The notes under the pieces: model-generated
What the model saw: only the letters and a program-made list of their open reading frames with translations
Databases searched by the model: none
What the model was told of the DNA's origin: nothing
Part shown: positions 46,677 to 55,864 of the stretch, in pieces
Position numbering within the stretch: position 1 is the stretch's first letter
How the letters are laid out: each line of letters opens with the position of its first letter
Made by a program: the position numbers and the translations under genes
Source: Zetaproteobacteria bacterium CG06_land_8_20_14_3_00_59_53
GTDB lineage: Bacteria > Pseudomonadota > Zetaproteobacteria > Mariprofundales > Mariprofundaceae
Direction: 5' to 3'
Assembly (NCBI GenBank): GCA_002779605.1
Contig: PEWE01000012.1
Span: 1 to 64,000 of the forward strand
DNA: 64,000 nucleotides

Positions 46677-47838
46677 TGCGCTCCACCCGCTTGGCGGCGA
46701 AGATCATGATAAAGCTGAACACGGCATACACCACCACGACCTGCATCAGCAGGAACCAGGTGCTGAGCACCGAGGCATCGACGATCACCAGCGCGGCCAG
46801 TCCGCTGATCAGGGTGATGGCGACGATGGCCAGCACGGTCTTGGCCTGGGAAAGCCCCAGATACATCAGGCGATGATGCAGATGATCCCGCCCGACATAG
46901 GCGATCCATTCACCCATATTGCGCACATCGCCGCGCGCGATGCGCGCCACGGTGGTATAGATCATATCGAAGATCGGCACCGAGAAGATCAGCAAAGGCG
47001 CGGCATAGGCCTGCAGCGCACTATGATCCGACCAGTCGCCGAGCACCGCGATACAGGCCATCATCCAGCCGAGATAGGTGCTGCCGCTGTCACCGAGAAA
47101 ACTGCGGGCAGGACGTTCATAACGAGCATTGTCCGGAAGAAACCCGAGCGCTGCTCCAGCAACAGCCACACACAACAGTAGCATGAACAACTGCCCGGTG
47201 GCTGCGGCAAGCATGCCCATCAGCAGGCAGATGGTGGCAGCCAGAGCCGCCGCCAGCCCGTTGATACCATCGAGAAAATTGAACGCATTGGTGATACCGA
47301 TAATCCAGAACGCTGTCAGCAGATACTCAAAAACAATATCCACCGAGATGCCCCACTCGTCTCCCAGACGGGCAATCATCCAGTCGTGATTATCAAACTC
47401 GAGCAACAACCCGCCCCACAGAAGAATGGCCACGGCAACAATCTGCACCAGCAGCTTGAACGATGCCGGCAGACTCTTCACGTCATCCCACAGGGAAACC
47501 AGCGCCACCAGTGCGCCGGAGATACAGACGGCCTTCAGCTCTACCGAATAGTTGAAGTTCAACAGCAGCGTGATATTTACAGAGAGAAACACAGCCAACC
47601 CGCCAATGCGTGGAGTCGGCTGTTGGTGCACTCTCCGTTCATCGGGCATATCCACCGCCCCCATGATCCTGGCCATCCGAATAACCGCCGGCATAAAGGC
47701 ATAGGTCAACAAAATGGAGGCCAGCAAGAGCTTCGCCCCCAGCAACATTAACCCGATCCCCGGCCAGGGCAGCGACATCAGACCACCCACCAGTAAAGCC
47801 AGAATACGCATCCAGCGTAAATCAAAGTTTACAGACAT
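46669..47838 (-). CDS. WecA/MraY-family undecaprenyl-phosphate sugar-1-phosphate transferase
   Basis: A 389-residue membrane enzyme with about ten helices that starts glycan synthesis by linking a HexNAc-1-phosphate to undecaprenyl phosphate. Motifs in order: Pro-Asp-Glu-Arg-Arg-Val-His and Thr-Pro-Arg-Ile-Gly-Gly-Leu, Asp-Asp-Val-Lys-Ser-Leu, Asn-Ala-Phe-Asn-Phe-Leu-Asp-Gly-Ile-Asn-Gly-Leu, Gly-Asp-Ser-Gly-Ser-Thr and His-Leu-His-His-Arg-Leu. This pattern is WecA-like rather than MraY. It is the downstream end of the polysaccharide operon, overlapping the aminotransferase by 10 bp and yggS by 8 bp. Confidence 0.92.
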   Translation of the reverse strand: MSVNFDLRWMRILALLVGGLMSLPWPGIGLMLLGAKLLLASILLTYAFMPAVIRMARIMGAVDMPDERRVHQQPTPRIGGLAVFLSVNITLLLNFNYSVELKAVCISGALVALVSLWDDVKSLPASFKLLVQIVAVAILLWGGLLLEFDNHDWMIARLGDEWGISVDIVFEYLLTAFWIIGITNAFNFLDGINGLAAALAATICLLMGMLAAATGQLFMLLLCVAVAGAALGFLPDNARYERPARSFLGDSGSTYLGWMMACIAVLGDWSDHSALQAYAAPLLIFSVPIFDMIYTTVARIARGDVRNMGEWIAYVGRDHLHHRLMYLGLSQAKTVLAIVAITLISGLAALVIVDASVLSTWFLLMQVVVVYAVFSFIMIFAAKRVERSG

Positions 47839-48851
47839 GTGGTCAACGCTCGGTACATGATTCTCTCTTCCTCATCGCTCATGGCGGCCAACAGCGGCAG
47901 TGAAACACATTCTTGCCGCGCTGTCTCGGCCCCCTTGCAGGGCAAACCCATCAGCCTGGAAAGTGGAACATTGACCGGATGAGCAGCCCCCACGCCCGCG
48001 TCCCGCAGCAAGCCTATACTCCTATCCGCATCCGCTACACGAATGACATAACGAAAGTAGTTGGCTGTGCCGCCACAATTCAAAGGATGTGCCGGGGAAT
48101 CAGCAATCCATGCGTCGTATTTTTCCGCCATGGCCCTCCGGGAAGCCAGCTCAGCCCCGGCCGTATCCAATCGCCCCATAGCAAGCGCAGCATGCACATC
48201 GGATAGCTGATGATTGCCGGCATAAGGCAGGGAAATGCCTGCCGAATCCGCATACCGCATGGCACGAACATCTTCAGCAATGCGTGCATCATTGCTCAAC
48301 AACATGCCGCCATACGCCCCGCCCCATGGTTTGGTGGCATAAAATGATGCGATGCTGATGTCACCGAAGCACCCCAGCGGCTTTCCGTCAAAAGCTCCAC
48401 CCGCCGCCTGAGCGATATCCTCGATCACAGGACAGGGCCACGCCTCGGCAACCAGTGGCTCAATCATACCGAACGGATGAACCAGAATTACCGTATCCAG
48501 CGTTGCGGCGATCGCTTGCGCAGCCGCCTTATCCAGACGCAGATCCCCGGCGCAATCCATAAACACAGGTGTGGCACCACAGGCCCTTACTGCATGCAAC
48601 AGCGCGCGACATGCATAGGCCGGAATACCGACTCGTTTAACCGGACCACGCTGAATCAGGGAGAAAAGTGCGAGCATCAGGGCACTGCTTCCGCTATCAA
48701 CCGCGACGGCATGCTGCATACCGACCAACGATGCGACTCTGTCCTGCAAAGATTCACACAGCGGACCGCGCGCCGTATGGCCGCTTTGCACAACGTCACC
48801 TACCGCACGAACACATGCCTCATTGAAGCGCGATCTTGAATGGGGAATCAT
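47829..48851 (-). CDS. DegT/DnrJ/EryC1-family PLP aminotransferase
   Basis: A 340-residue sugar aminotransferase-type protein that would put an amino group on a keto-sugar nucleotide. The N-terminus has Ser-Gly-His-Thr-Ala-Arg-Gly-Pro, then Ala-Val-Asp-Ser-Gly-Ser-Ser-Ala-Leu and Glu-Asp-Ile-Ala-Gln-Ala-Ala-Gly-Gly. The PLP lysine lies in Ser-Phe-Tyr-Ala-Thr-Lys-Pro-Trp-Gly-Gly (about 175). ATG 48851 is chosen because the frame upstream lies antisense-like within the PIG-L gene. It is adjacent to a deacetylase and a WbqC protein, a common trio in O-antigen loci. Confidence 0.9.
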   Translation of the reverse strand: MIPHSRSRFNEACVRAVGDVVQSGHTARGPLCESLQDRVASLVGMQHAVAVDSGSSALMLALFSLIQRGPVKRVGIPAYACRALLHAVRACGATPVFMDCAGDLRLDKAAAQAIAATLDTVILVHPFGMIEPLVAEAWPCPVIEDIAQAAGGAFDGKPLGCFGDISIASFYATKPWGGAYGGMLLSNDARIAEDVRAMRYADSAGISLPYAGNHQLSDVHAALAMGRLDTAGAELASRRAMAEKYDAWIADSPAHPLNCGGTANYFRYVIRVADADRSIGLLRDAGVGAAHPVNVPLSRLMGLPCKGAETARQECVSLPLLAAMSDEEERIMYRALTTCL

Positions 48852-48870
48852 TGGTTGAGCAACGGCAGAA

Positions 48871-49482
48871 TCAGAGGCGCACCCGGATCGGCACAAAGGC
48901 CTCCGCGGAGGACAGCTTGGCCTGCACGCCACGGAAATGCACCGTGGCCAGCGCGATCTCCACAATATTCACGCCCTGGATATTGGTGCGCTCGATCTGC
49001 GAGGCATGCGCATTCAGAGCCTTGAGCTTATGCGATAGCGTGGCATGTATATCCATGAACACATGGGGATCGAAGTTGAGCGTCGTCGGTGTTTCGTAGG
49101 CCAACACATTGGGCACATAACGCGTCGCAGAATAAGCGGCGCGGGCCAGCGCGCGGTGATCCTGATGCGTGTCCTCATGGAAATTCACCAGCACCGTGTA
49201 TGGCTCAACTGCTTTCACCTGCGTTTCGATCGCATGGATCAGCTCTGTGCCGGCTGTTAGCTCCGTATCCTCGAACCCTCCCCAATGCACTTCCTTCACA
49301 CCCAGAATACGGGCGGCAGTTTCCTGCTCACGCCGCCGCACGGCAGCATCGCCGCCATAGGCACCATCGGTGGCAACAAACAGGTGTACTTCAGAGCCGC
49401 GGTGCACATATTCGGCGAGCGCGCCACCACAACCGATCTCGATATCGTCCGGGTGCGGGGCCAGAGCCAGAACTTTGTTCAT
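48871..49482 (-). CDS. PIG-L family N-deacetylase
   Basis: A 203-residue zinc hydrolase of the LmbE/PIG-L type. The metal motif Ala-Pro-His-Pro-Asp-Asp-Ile-Glu-Ile-Gly-Cys-Gly-Gly is at the start and the second ligand motif His-Gln-Asp-His-Arg near residue 105. Members deacetylate N-acetyl sugars, free or lipid-linked. ATG 49482 overlaps the WbqC stop (ATGA). Residue pattern is complete, so it should be active; the sugar is unknown. Confidence 0.92.
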   Translation of the reverse strand: MNKVLALAPHPDDIEIGCGGALAEYVHRGSEVHLFVATDGAYGGDAAVRRREQETAARILGVKEVHWGGFEDTELTAGTELIHAIETQVKAVEPYTVLVNFHEDTHQDHRALARAAYSATRYVPNVLAYETPTTLNFDPHVFMDIHATLSHKLKALNAHASQIERTNIQGVNIVEIALATVHFRGVQAKLSSAEAFVPIRVRL

Positions 49483-50171
49483 ACGGTTTTTTCTCCCATA
49501 TTTCCTACCTGTGCCGCAGCCGCAGGACCGAGATTGAGCAATAGATCCAGGATCGACAAATGCGAGGCAAACTCCCCGTGCAGCTGGGTGTATACCGGCG
49601 CTTCCACGCGCTGAAAATACAATGATATGCCTTGCGAGGCAAATACATCCCTGTCCAGATACACCCGCCCCTCCTGCCCGGAGAGATAGGCATCGGCCGA
49701 AAGTGCGGTGCACAACTCAAGCAGGCGACCGGTCGGATCGGTATTCGTCACCCCCATATCCGAGGCCATATAAAGCGGCGATTTGCACCCCAGATAAGCG
49801 CCCATCAGGCGGATCAAATCAGCATTCAGATCGCGCAGCAGATCGTACGGCTCGTTCAGAACCCGGCGGATCTCCGGCCAGTAGTCAGCCATATAGGGCG
49901 ACCTGGCGTAGGCCTGCTCGACGCTGATGCACAGCTTGCGCGGCCAGCGCTTATCGGCGATGCCGACCTCGCGGATGGTCTGCGGAAAGCGGTAGTTCAC
50001 CGGCACCGTGATCCATTGCGCGCCCTGTGCGGTCTTGATGCGATTGCGGTTCTGCCACTCGTTTTTTTCATACTGCACGGTATCGAGCAGCAGCATCGCA
50101 TCGGAGATCATCCATTTATGGAAGAACCCTGGCCATGGTAGAAAATTCGGCTGATGGATGGTCAGAAGCAT
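49479..50171 (-). CDS. WbqC-like family protein
   Basis: A 230-residue protein starting Thr-Ile-His-Gln-Pro-Asn-Phe-Leu-Pro-Trp-Pro-Gly-Phe, the WbqC signature, with Asp-Thr-Val-Gln-Tyr and Trp-Gln-Asn-Arg-Asn-Arg-Ile-Lys soon after. WbqC-like genes are found widely in O-antigen clusters; their chemistry is not well established. ATG 50171 has GAGG 5 bp upstream. It overlaps the PIG-L start and lies 2 bp after the PHP hydrolase stop, so it is translated in series with both. Confidence 0.88.
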   Translation of the reverse strand: MLLTIHQPNFLPWPGFFHKWMISDAMLLLDTVQYEKNEWQNRNRIKTAQGAQWITVPVNYRFPQTIREVGIADKRWPRKLCISVEQAYARSPYMADYWPEIRRVLNEPYDLLRDLNADLIRLMGAYLGCKSPLYMASDMGVTNTDPTGRLLELCTALSADAYLSGQEGRVYLDRDVFASQGISLYFQRVEAPVYTQLHGEFASHLSILDLLLNLGPAAAAQVGNMGEKTV

Positions 50172-50173
50172 CG

Positions 50174-51583
50174 TTACCTCACACGCAACAGGAAGGGATT
50201 GGCGATCATGCCGCCCAGCCACTGCCCGGGAATATCCACGCGCAGCACATGCGCGCCGGATGCCAGATGCAGACCCTGCTTGAGCGGCTGATCAAGCCGC
50301 ATGACGGCCACGTTCGCCACCTGCCCGTCGACGATGACACGCACCCGTACAGGCTTGTCCGGAAGCGCCCCGGCAGGCGGAACAGGAAACATCCGCAAAG
50401 CCAGATTGAGTTCGACATCCGGTGAAACCAGGGCTTCATCTCCGGGCAGCAGTCGCTGTCCTGAGGCATCCTCAAGATACAGGCTGCTCACCCGGAAGTT
50501 CTGATTCCTTGTCTGCCGCCATGCCACAGCATGCCCGGCACGCAACGCCTTCAAAACAGCTTCCGATGTACGCGCATCGGCCCATACATCCATCGGGAAG
50601 TTACCCAGATATTCACCCGACTGGCCCTCTTCATGGTAATCGCCACTGGATACGGCCCAGATAGGGGCTGCACGCAGGCCCATCATGTAATCGGACAGAT
50701 AGCGGTCCCACAACCCGCCGGGAACGGTATTGCTATCGGTATCCCCATAGATGGCGGCAAAGGCATCGGCGGTCGGCTCGATAAACACACGGCTGCTGTA
50801 CGGCGGGGTTTCCAGCATCACACCCATCGGACCGGGACGGGTGCCGGAGAGTGTGCCCGGATGCGCCCATATGGTGAACAGACCCTGCTGTTTCGCTGTC
50901 GCAATAAAATCCGCATCGGCATCCACCGGCGGACGCCCCAGCCAGGTAGCCAGAAAGGCGATATACGAGGCAAACAACAACAGGGCGACGGCACGCTTGC
51001 GCCGCCTGAGCAGCCAGACCAGCACAACACCGACCAACAGGAACCAGAAGGCCATGGAAAACGTGTACGGACCATGAATATTGCGCAGATCGAAACTGGG
51101 CAATGCCTCGACCTGTTCAGGGCGTTGCACGCCGAGGGCGATGATATGACGCTCGGCATCGTGCAGCGTCAGATCACGCAGCGGAACACCGCTCCATGCA
51201 TAGCCGGGGGTGGATTCGGTGCCGGCCATCAGCACTATCTGCGGAAAGCGCCGCTGCAGAGCGGCAATATCGTCGAAAAAGCGCTGTACGCCGGTGAGGT
51301 ACAGCGAAGGATGCTGCATCGAATAGCCGAGTACCTGCGGCACCGGCTCGATGCCGAAGCGGATGCTGTAGCGATCATGTTCGGTAAAGGCCAGCACATC
51401 GATGCCGCGCTTTTGCGCCATGCCGATCAGGGTGGAAAAATCGTGCTCGCCATCGGAATGATCGCTGCGCACATCGATCAGCACGCGTAAAGGCGGCTGC
51501 GCCCCGACAGTTTCCGCCAGCACAGCTGAACCGCCGGAGAGCAGGCCGCAACCAAGCAGCACAGCAATGATAATGTTACGCAC
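50174..51583 (-). CDS. exported, membrane-anchored PHP-domain metallohydrolase
   Basis: A 469-residue protein. It has a signal peptide (1-24), then a PHP domain: Asp-His-Ser-Asp-Gly-Glu-His near 43 and Phe-Thr-Glu-His-Asp-Arg-Tyr near 68, with Trp-Ala-His-Pro-Gly and Ser-Ser-Gly-Asp-Tyr-His further on. Two hydrophobic helices (about 180-225) split the domain, and a beta-rich C-terminal region follows. The PHP parts would thus lie on the outer face. GTG 51583 is the start used, within the end of the GT4 gene. PHP enzymes hydrolyse phosphate esters; a role on a glycan or lipid carrier phosphate fits the setting but is inferred. Confidence 0.8.
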   Translation of the reverse strand: MRNIIIAVLLGCGLLSGGSAVLAETVGAQPPLRVLIDVRSDHSDGEHDFSTLIGMAQKRGIDVLAFTEHDRYSIRFGIEPVPQVLGYSMQHPSLYLTGVQRFFDDIAALQRRFPQIVLMAGTESTPGYAWSGVPLRDLTLHDAERHIIALGVQRPEQVEALPSFDLRNIHGPYTFSMAFWFLLVGVVLVWLLRRRKRAVALLLFASYIAFLATWLGRPPVDADADFIATAKQQGLFTIWAHPGTLSGTRPGPMGVMLETPPYSSRVFIEPTADAFAAIYGDTDSNTVPGGLWDRYLSDYMMGLRAAPIWAVSSGDYHEEGQSGEYLGNFPMDVWADARTSEAVLKALRAGHAVAWRQTRNQNFRVSSLYLEDASGQRLLPGDEALVSPDVELNLALRMFPVPPAGALPDKPVRVRVIVDGQVANVAVMRLDQPLKQGLHLASGAHVLRVDIPGQWLGGMIANPFLLRVR

Positions 51584-52733
51584 TGCGCGCCAGCTTCTTC
51601 TGATGCAGGCTGATATACAGCTGCAGCAGATCATCGAGCATCTTCTGCAGGGAATATCCTTGTGCACGCTGTCTGCAGGCGGCAGGCATCGTTTCCGGCC
51701 ATGGCGTCGCCAGACCTCTGGCAACCTCCAGCACGTCTCCGGCATCCAGTACCACACCGCAATCCTTGTTGACCAGTTCGCGCAGGCCGCACACATCCGC
51801 CACCACGCAGGGCAGGCCCGCGGCAAAAGCCTCGACGACTGCCCGCCCCATACCCTCGTTGTGCGATAACAGGACAAACGAACGCGCTGCCGCCAGATAG
51901 GGCACCGGATCGCTCCAGCCGGCAAAAAACACATTCGATGCAATGCCCAGTTCACTGCTCATCGCCTCCAGATTCGCCCGTTCCTCGCCATCACCAACGA
52001 TGGCCAGCCGCGCATCGGGTTTTGTGCGGCACAACTCGGCCCAGCCGCGAATCAAACGGTCCATGCCCTTGATCGATGTCAGCCTGCCCACGCTCACCGC
52101 ATCCCAGTTGCGCTCATCGCCATGCGCAGCACGCCAGGCATCCACACTATCCGCCAAGGCCGTCACATCCACGCCGCTGGGTATCACCCGCCACAGCGAA
52201 GAGCGTCCGATGCCGAGGGCCAGATGATCGTCACGCTCTGCGGCCGTCAGGGCGACAAGTGCGGCACAGCGACCGGCCAGCCGGCGTTCGATGGTGATAA
52301 AGGCCGCAGTCATCAACCAGCCGAAATAGCCGTGGAAGATATGCCCGTGCGGGGTGTGTATGACAACCGCCGAACTACTGCGCGAGGCCGCCATCCTGCC
52401 TATGGCCCCGGCCTTGGAGGTATGGGTATGAATGATGTCGAAACCTCGTCCGATCAGCGCCCTGATTTGTTTGTATGCTGTGATATCCGACCAACCGGGG
52501 CTGCGCAGCATGGCCGGAATGACCACATATTCCCCACCGGCCTCGGAAAACTGGCGTTTACGTGCATCCAGTTGCTCCCGCTCGCTGCCAGTCATCTGCG
52601 ATTCCTCGCTCTGACCGCAGGCCAGCGTGACCCGATGCCCGGCGTGCTGCTGGCCGATGGCACACAGGATGGTGTTCACCGCAGAGCCGCCGCCATCCAT
52701 GCGAGTGATCAGATGCAGGATGCGCAGGCTCAA
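51576..52733 (-). CDS. glycosyltransferase, GT4-like (GT-B fold)
   Basis: A 385-residue GT-B transferase. The N-terminal domain starts with Ile-Leu-His-Leu-Ile-Thr-Arg-Met-Asp-Gly-Gly-Gly-Ser; His-Thr-His-Thr-Ser-Lys-Ala-Gly lies near 103. The C-terminal donor-binding domain has Ser-Val-Gly-Arg-Leu and Lys-Gly-Met-Asp and the Glu-Gly-Met-Gly-Arg-Ala-Val-Val-Glu-Ala signature with the catalytic-type Glu pair. The start is a TTG overlapping the previous stop (TTGA) with GGAGG 4 bp upstream. Sugar donor and acceptor unknown. Confidence 0.9.
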   Translation of the reverse strand: MSLRILHLITRMDGGGSAVNTILCAIGQQHAGHRVTLACGQSEESQMTGSEREQLDARKRQFSEAGGEYVVIPAMLRSPGWSDITAYKQIRALIGRGFDIIHTHTSKAGAIGRMAASRSSSAVVIHTPHGHIFHGYFGWLMTAAFITIERRLAGRCAALVALTAAERDDHLALGIGRSSLWRVIPSGVDVTALADSVDAWRAAHGDERNWDAVSVGRLTSIKGMDRLIRGWAELCRTKPDARLAIVGDGEERANLEAMSSELGIASNVFFAGWSDPVPYLAAARSFVLLSHNEGMGRAVVEAFAAGLPCVVADVCGLRELVNKDCGVVLDAGDVLEVARGLATPWPETMPAACRQRAQGYSLQKMLDDLLQLYISLHQKKLARSA

Positions 52734-53935
52734 GATGCCTCCGCTTCCATGGGTTCTGCCAGACCATCCACTACGGCCTCAACGGCTTCAAGAAAAGTAT
52801 TGTCGTGTCCCGGCCAGGAGAAATGCTCGCCGATATGCGCACGCAAACGTTTGACTCGCGCGGCATGCGACACCTTTTTTGCCAGCAGATCACCCATGGC
52901 TTCGGCCAGCGCCTCGGGTGAGACCGCCGCGGCCACACGGTTGTCCGGGCTCGACGACGCCACCTCGATATTGCCGCCCACGGGTGTAGCCACCACGGGC
53001 AGGCCGCAGGCATTGGCCTCGATGGTGACCAGACCGAAGCCCTCCAGCGAACGGGTCGGCAGCATGAATGCATCGGCTGCCTGCATGCGCCGCACAACAT
53101 CTTCTTCCGGCAGGTAACCTGTGAATTCCACGATGTCATCCACGCCCAGCTGCCTGGCCAGCCAGCCGAGCGGCTCGGCAAGCGCACCACCACCGATCAC
53201 GCACCAGCGCACATCGGGCCACTCATGCCGCAGCATGGCGGCCGCCTGCACCAGCATATCCACGCCGGTACGCGGTACGAGATTGCGCAAGGTAACCACC
53301 ACCGGCCCCTGCCAGCCGAGCTCGCGACGCAGCGCTGTGCGTTTCTGCGCACTCAGCGCAGGCGGCAGATCGACCCCGCCCGGCGCCAATGCAACGCGGG
53401 CTTCGCGGATATCGAAACAGACTTCCAGCTCGCGGCGCATGTGCCGGGAGAGCACCAGCAAGCGCTGAGCGCTGCGGTAAATACCACCTTCAAGATGCCG
53501 CATCGCGGCGGTGACCAGGCGATGCTTAAGGTCCCAGTCCAGCCCGTGCCGCGTGGCATATTCCTGATAGGCGAAGGAATGCACCACCTGCAGGCGTGGC
53601 AGGCGGCAACCGGCACGCAGCAGTGCCCACATCACGAACGGCTGTTCACCGACCACGACATCGAATTCCCTGCCATATTGCCGCCACCAGATACCGGCTT
53701 CGTGCTTGAGTTGCAGCAATCCGCGCGGTCCTTTATCACCGCCGAACGGAAGGCGGTATTCGGTGACCCCGTGGCCCAGGTCAATCGTCAGCGGCGCATC
53801 CGGCTGTGGCTGGCGGGTCAGGACCGCCAGATGATGCCTGCTGTGCATCAGGGCGCGCACGTGATGCACCAGCATGCGCTCGGCCCCGCCCAGCACCTTC
53901 TCGGCCGATACGTCGGCGACCAGCAGGATCCTCAT
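52730..53935 (-). CDS. glycosyltransferase, GT4-like
   Basis: A 401-residue GT-B transferase. Seen are Gly-Gly-Ala-Glu-Arg-Met-Leu near 16, Val-Thr-Leu-Arg-Asn-Leu-Val-Pro-Arg-Thr-Gly at the start of the donor domain, and Ser-Leu-Glu-Gly-Phe-Gly-Leu-Val-Thr-Ile-Glu-Ala with the E-x7-E signature. ATG 53935 has AAGG 7 bp upstream. It follows the AsnB-type gene by 10 bp and overlaps the next transferase by 4 bp. Specificity is not readable from sequence. Confidence 0.9.
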   Translation of the reverse strand: MRILLVADVSAEKVLGGAERMLVHHVRALMHSRHHLAVLTRQPQPDAPLTIDLGHGVTEYRLPFGGDKGPRGLLQLKHEAGIWWRQYGREFDVVVGEQPFVMWALLRAGCRLPRLQVVHSFAYQEYATRHGLDWDLKHRLVTAAMRHLEGGIYRSAQRLLVLSRHMRRELEVCFDIREARVALAPGGVDLPPALSAQKRTALRRELGWQGPVVVTLRNLVPRTGVDMLVQAAAMLRHEWPDVRWCVIGGGALAEPLGWLARQLGVDDIVEFTGYLPEEDVVRRMQAADAFMLPTRSLEGFGLVTIEANACGLPVVATPVGGNIEVASSSPDNRVAAAVSPEALAEAMGDLLAKKVSHAARVKRLRAHIGEHFSWPGHDNTFLEAVEAVVDGLAEPMEAEAS

Positions 53936-53945
53936 ACTGCTACCT

Positions 53946-55817
53946 TCATTCCAGCGACCAGCCGCGCTGCGCCATCCACACATCCAGCAGCAGCAGGGCC
54001 CACATCACATCCGAGCGATCCCGCCCGGCTGCATGCTGCTTCTGCATGCGCTGCACATATTCCGGTCGTACCAGTCCGCCGACCGGACGGCCGTCACACA
54101 GGCGCTGCACCTCGTCGTCCAGCGGCCCTCGCAACCAGTGTTTCACCGGCGCCATGAAGCCCTGTTTCGGACGATCCACCACATCCGCCGGCAGACGGCT
54201 GCGGGCGATATCCTTGAGCAGCAGCTTCAGGCCTTCCTTCCATGGCATCCCCGTCACCTTGGCAGAAGCCGGCAGTGCCATGGCTGCATTCAGCAAACGG
54301 ATATCAAGAAACGGAGCGCGCAACTCAAGGGCATGCGCCATACTCATGCGATCACCCACCGCCAGCAGATCGTCGGGCAGATAGGTCAGGACATCGTAGG
54401 CCATCGCGCCCTGCTCCGGGCCGTAGGTGGCAAGCAGGCCTTCAAGCCCGTGATACGGACCGGTGGCATGCGCCCATGGCTTGTCCTCAAACGTTTCAGG
54501 CAGGGTGAACATCTCGGCCCACGGCTCGGCAGCCGAACTGGTCCAGCTTTGATAGGCGATATCGGCAGGCAGATCCAGCCCCTCGAGCAGGCGACGCAGA
54601 CGGCCGCGCAGATTGCGGCTTCCCTTCGCATCATCCATGCCGCGCAAGGCAGAAAGCAGCATCCAGCGACCGGGTACGCGACGCAGACGCTCGTGCCAGG
54701 CCATGCCGAGATAGCGTGGATAACCTCCGAACATCTCATCCCCACCCACGCCGGAGAGTGCTACATCGACAAAGGCTTTGCATTCACGCGAGATCAGCCA
54801 TGTGGGTAGCGCCGCTGTATTGGCGACCGGCTGATCGAAGGCTGCGGCCAGCTGATACAGGGTTTCATGTGCCTCGGCATGCACCTCCAGCACCTTGTGG
54901 TCGCTGGCGATATGGTGGGCCACCTTGCGCGCATACATGCTCTCGTCGTAATCCGGCGCGCCGTCGGCAAAGCGTACCGAGAAGGTATGCAGGGTACCGG
55001 GCAACTGCCGGGCCAGTGACTCGGCGATCAGAGATGAATCGATTCCGCCGGAAAGGAACACACCCATCGGCTTGTCGGACACCGAACGCGACAGGAACAC
55101 CTCGTCGAGCAATCCCCCCATCGCCTTGATATCGGATTCGGGTTCGGCAAAGGTTTCCAACGGTGGCAGGAAGAAATAACGGGCTACCTGCAAGGCCCCG
55201 CCCGGCATCATGCGCGCATAACATCCGGCAGGCAGCTGGCTAACCTCTTGATACATGGTGCGCGGCGCTTCCACCCGCATACGGGTCAGCACATCACGGA
55301 TCGCCTGCACATCCGGGGTGAGATTCCAGTCGCCCTTCTCAAAAGCGGACAGCGAGGATGCGAAGCCGGCCCTGCCGCCCTGCTCGCAGATGAACAGCGG
55401 CTTTTCTCCGAAGGCATCGCGCGCCGCCAGCAACAGCTTCTGGCGGGCATCCCAGATGACGATCGCGAACATGCCGTTGAGCAGCGAGAACATGCCGACG
55501 CCGAAACGGCGGTACAGATGCGGCAGGATCTCGGTATCGCTGTCGCTCAGGAAAACGATGCCGTCGGTTTCAAGCTGCGCCCTGAGCTCGCGGTAGTTGT
55601 AGATGCAGCCGTTGAACACCACGGTCACATCCTCGCGGGTCATCGGCTGGCGGCCGCGCTCGTCCGGTCCGATGATCGACAGTCGGTGATGGATGGCGGC
55701 AAAGCTGCTGTCCTCGAAAGCCCCCTGATCGTCCGGCCCGCGTCGTTCCACTGCTGCAGCCATGCGCTTCAGTTCATGCTCGCGTTGCGCCCCGCATATC
55801 GCTACAAATCCGCACAT
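53946..55817 (-). CDS. asparagine synthetase B-type amidotransferase (glutamine-hydrolysing)
   Basis: A 623-residue protein. Met is followed directly by the nucleophile Cys2 in Cys-Gly-Phe-Val, then Arg-Arg-Gly-Pro-Asp-Asp-Gln, Asn-Gly-Cys-Ile-Tyr-Asn-Tyr and Asp-Ser-Asp-Thr-Glu, giving a complete Ntn glutaminase domain (1-200). The synthetase domain has the P-loop Leu-Ser-Gly-Gly-Ile-Asp-Ser-Ser near 255. It can make asparagine, but paralogues in polysaccharide loci amidate sugar acids or glycan-linked groups, which fits the surroundings. Not distinguishable by eye. Confidence 0.9.
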   Translation of the reverse strand: MCGFVAICGAQREHELKRMAAAVERRGPDDQGAFEDSSFAAIHHRLSIIGPDERGRQPMTREDVTVVFNGCIYNYRELRAQLETDGIVFLSDSDTEILPHLYRRFGVGMFSLLNGMFAIVIWDARQKLLLAARDAFGEKPLFICEQGGRAGFASSLSAFEKGDWNLTPDVQAIRDVLTRMRVEAPRTMYQEVSQLPAGCYARMMPGGALQVARYFFLPPLETFAEPESDIKAMGGLLDEVFLSRSVSDKPMGVFLSGGIDSSLIAESLARQLPGTLHTFSVRFADGAPDYDESMYARKVAHHIASDHKVLEVHAEAHETLYQLAAAFDQPVANTAALPTWLISRECKAFVDVALSGVGGDEMFGGYPRYLGMAWHERLRRVPGRWMLLSALRGMDDAKGSRNLRGRLRRLLEGLDLPADIAYQSWTSSAAEPWAEMFTLPETFEDKPWAHATGPYHGLEGLLATYGPEQGAMAYDVLTYLPDDLLAVGDRMSMAHALELRAPFLDIRLLNAAMALPASAKVTGMPWKEGLKLLLKDIARSRLPADVVDRPKQGFMAPVKHWLRGPLDDEVQRLCDGRPVGGLVRPEYVQRMQKQHAAGRDRSDVMWALLLLDVWMAQRGWSLE

Positions 55818-55864
55818 AGATACTTATCTCAGGGATCGCAAAGGTTCGTAATCCGGCAACTTGA

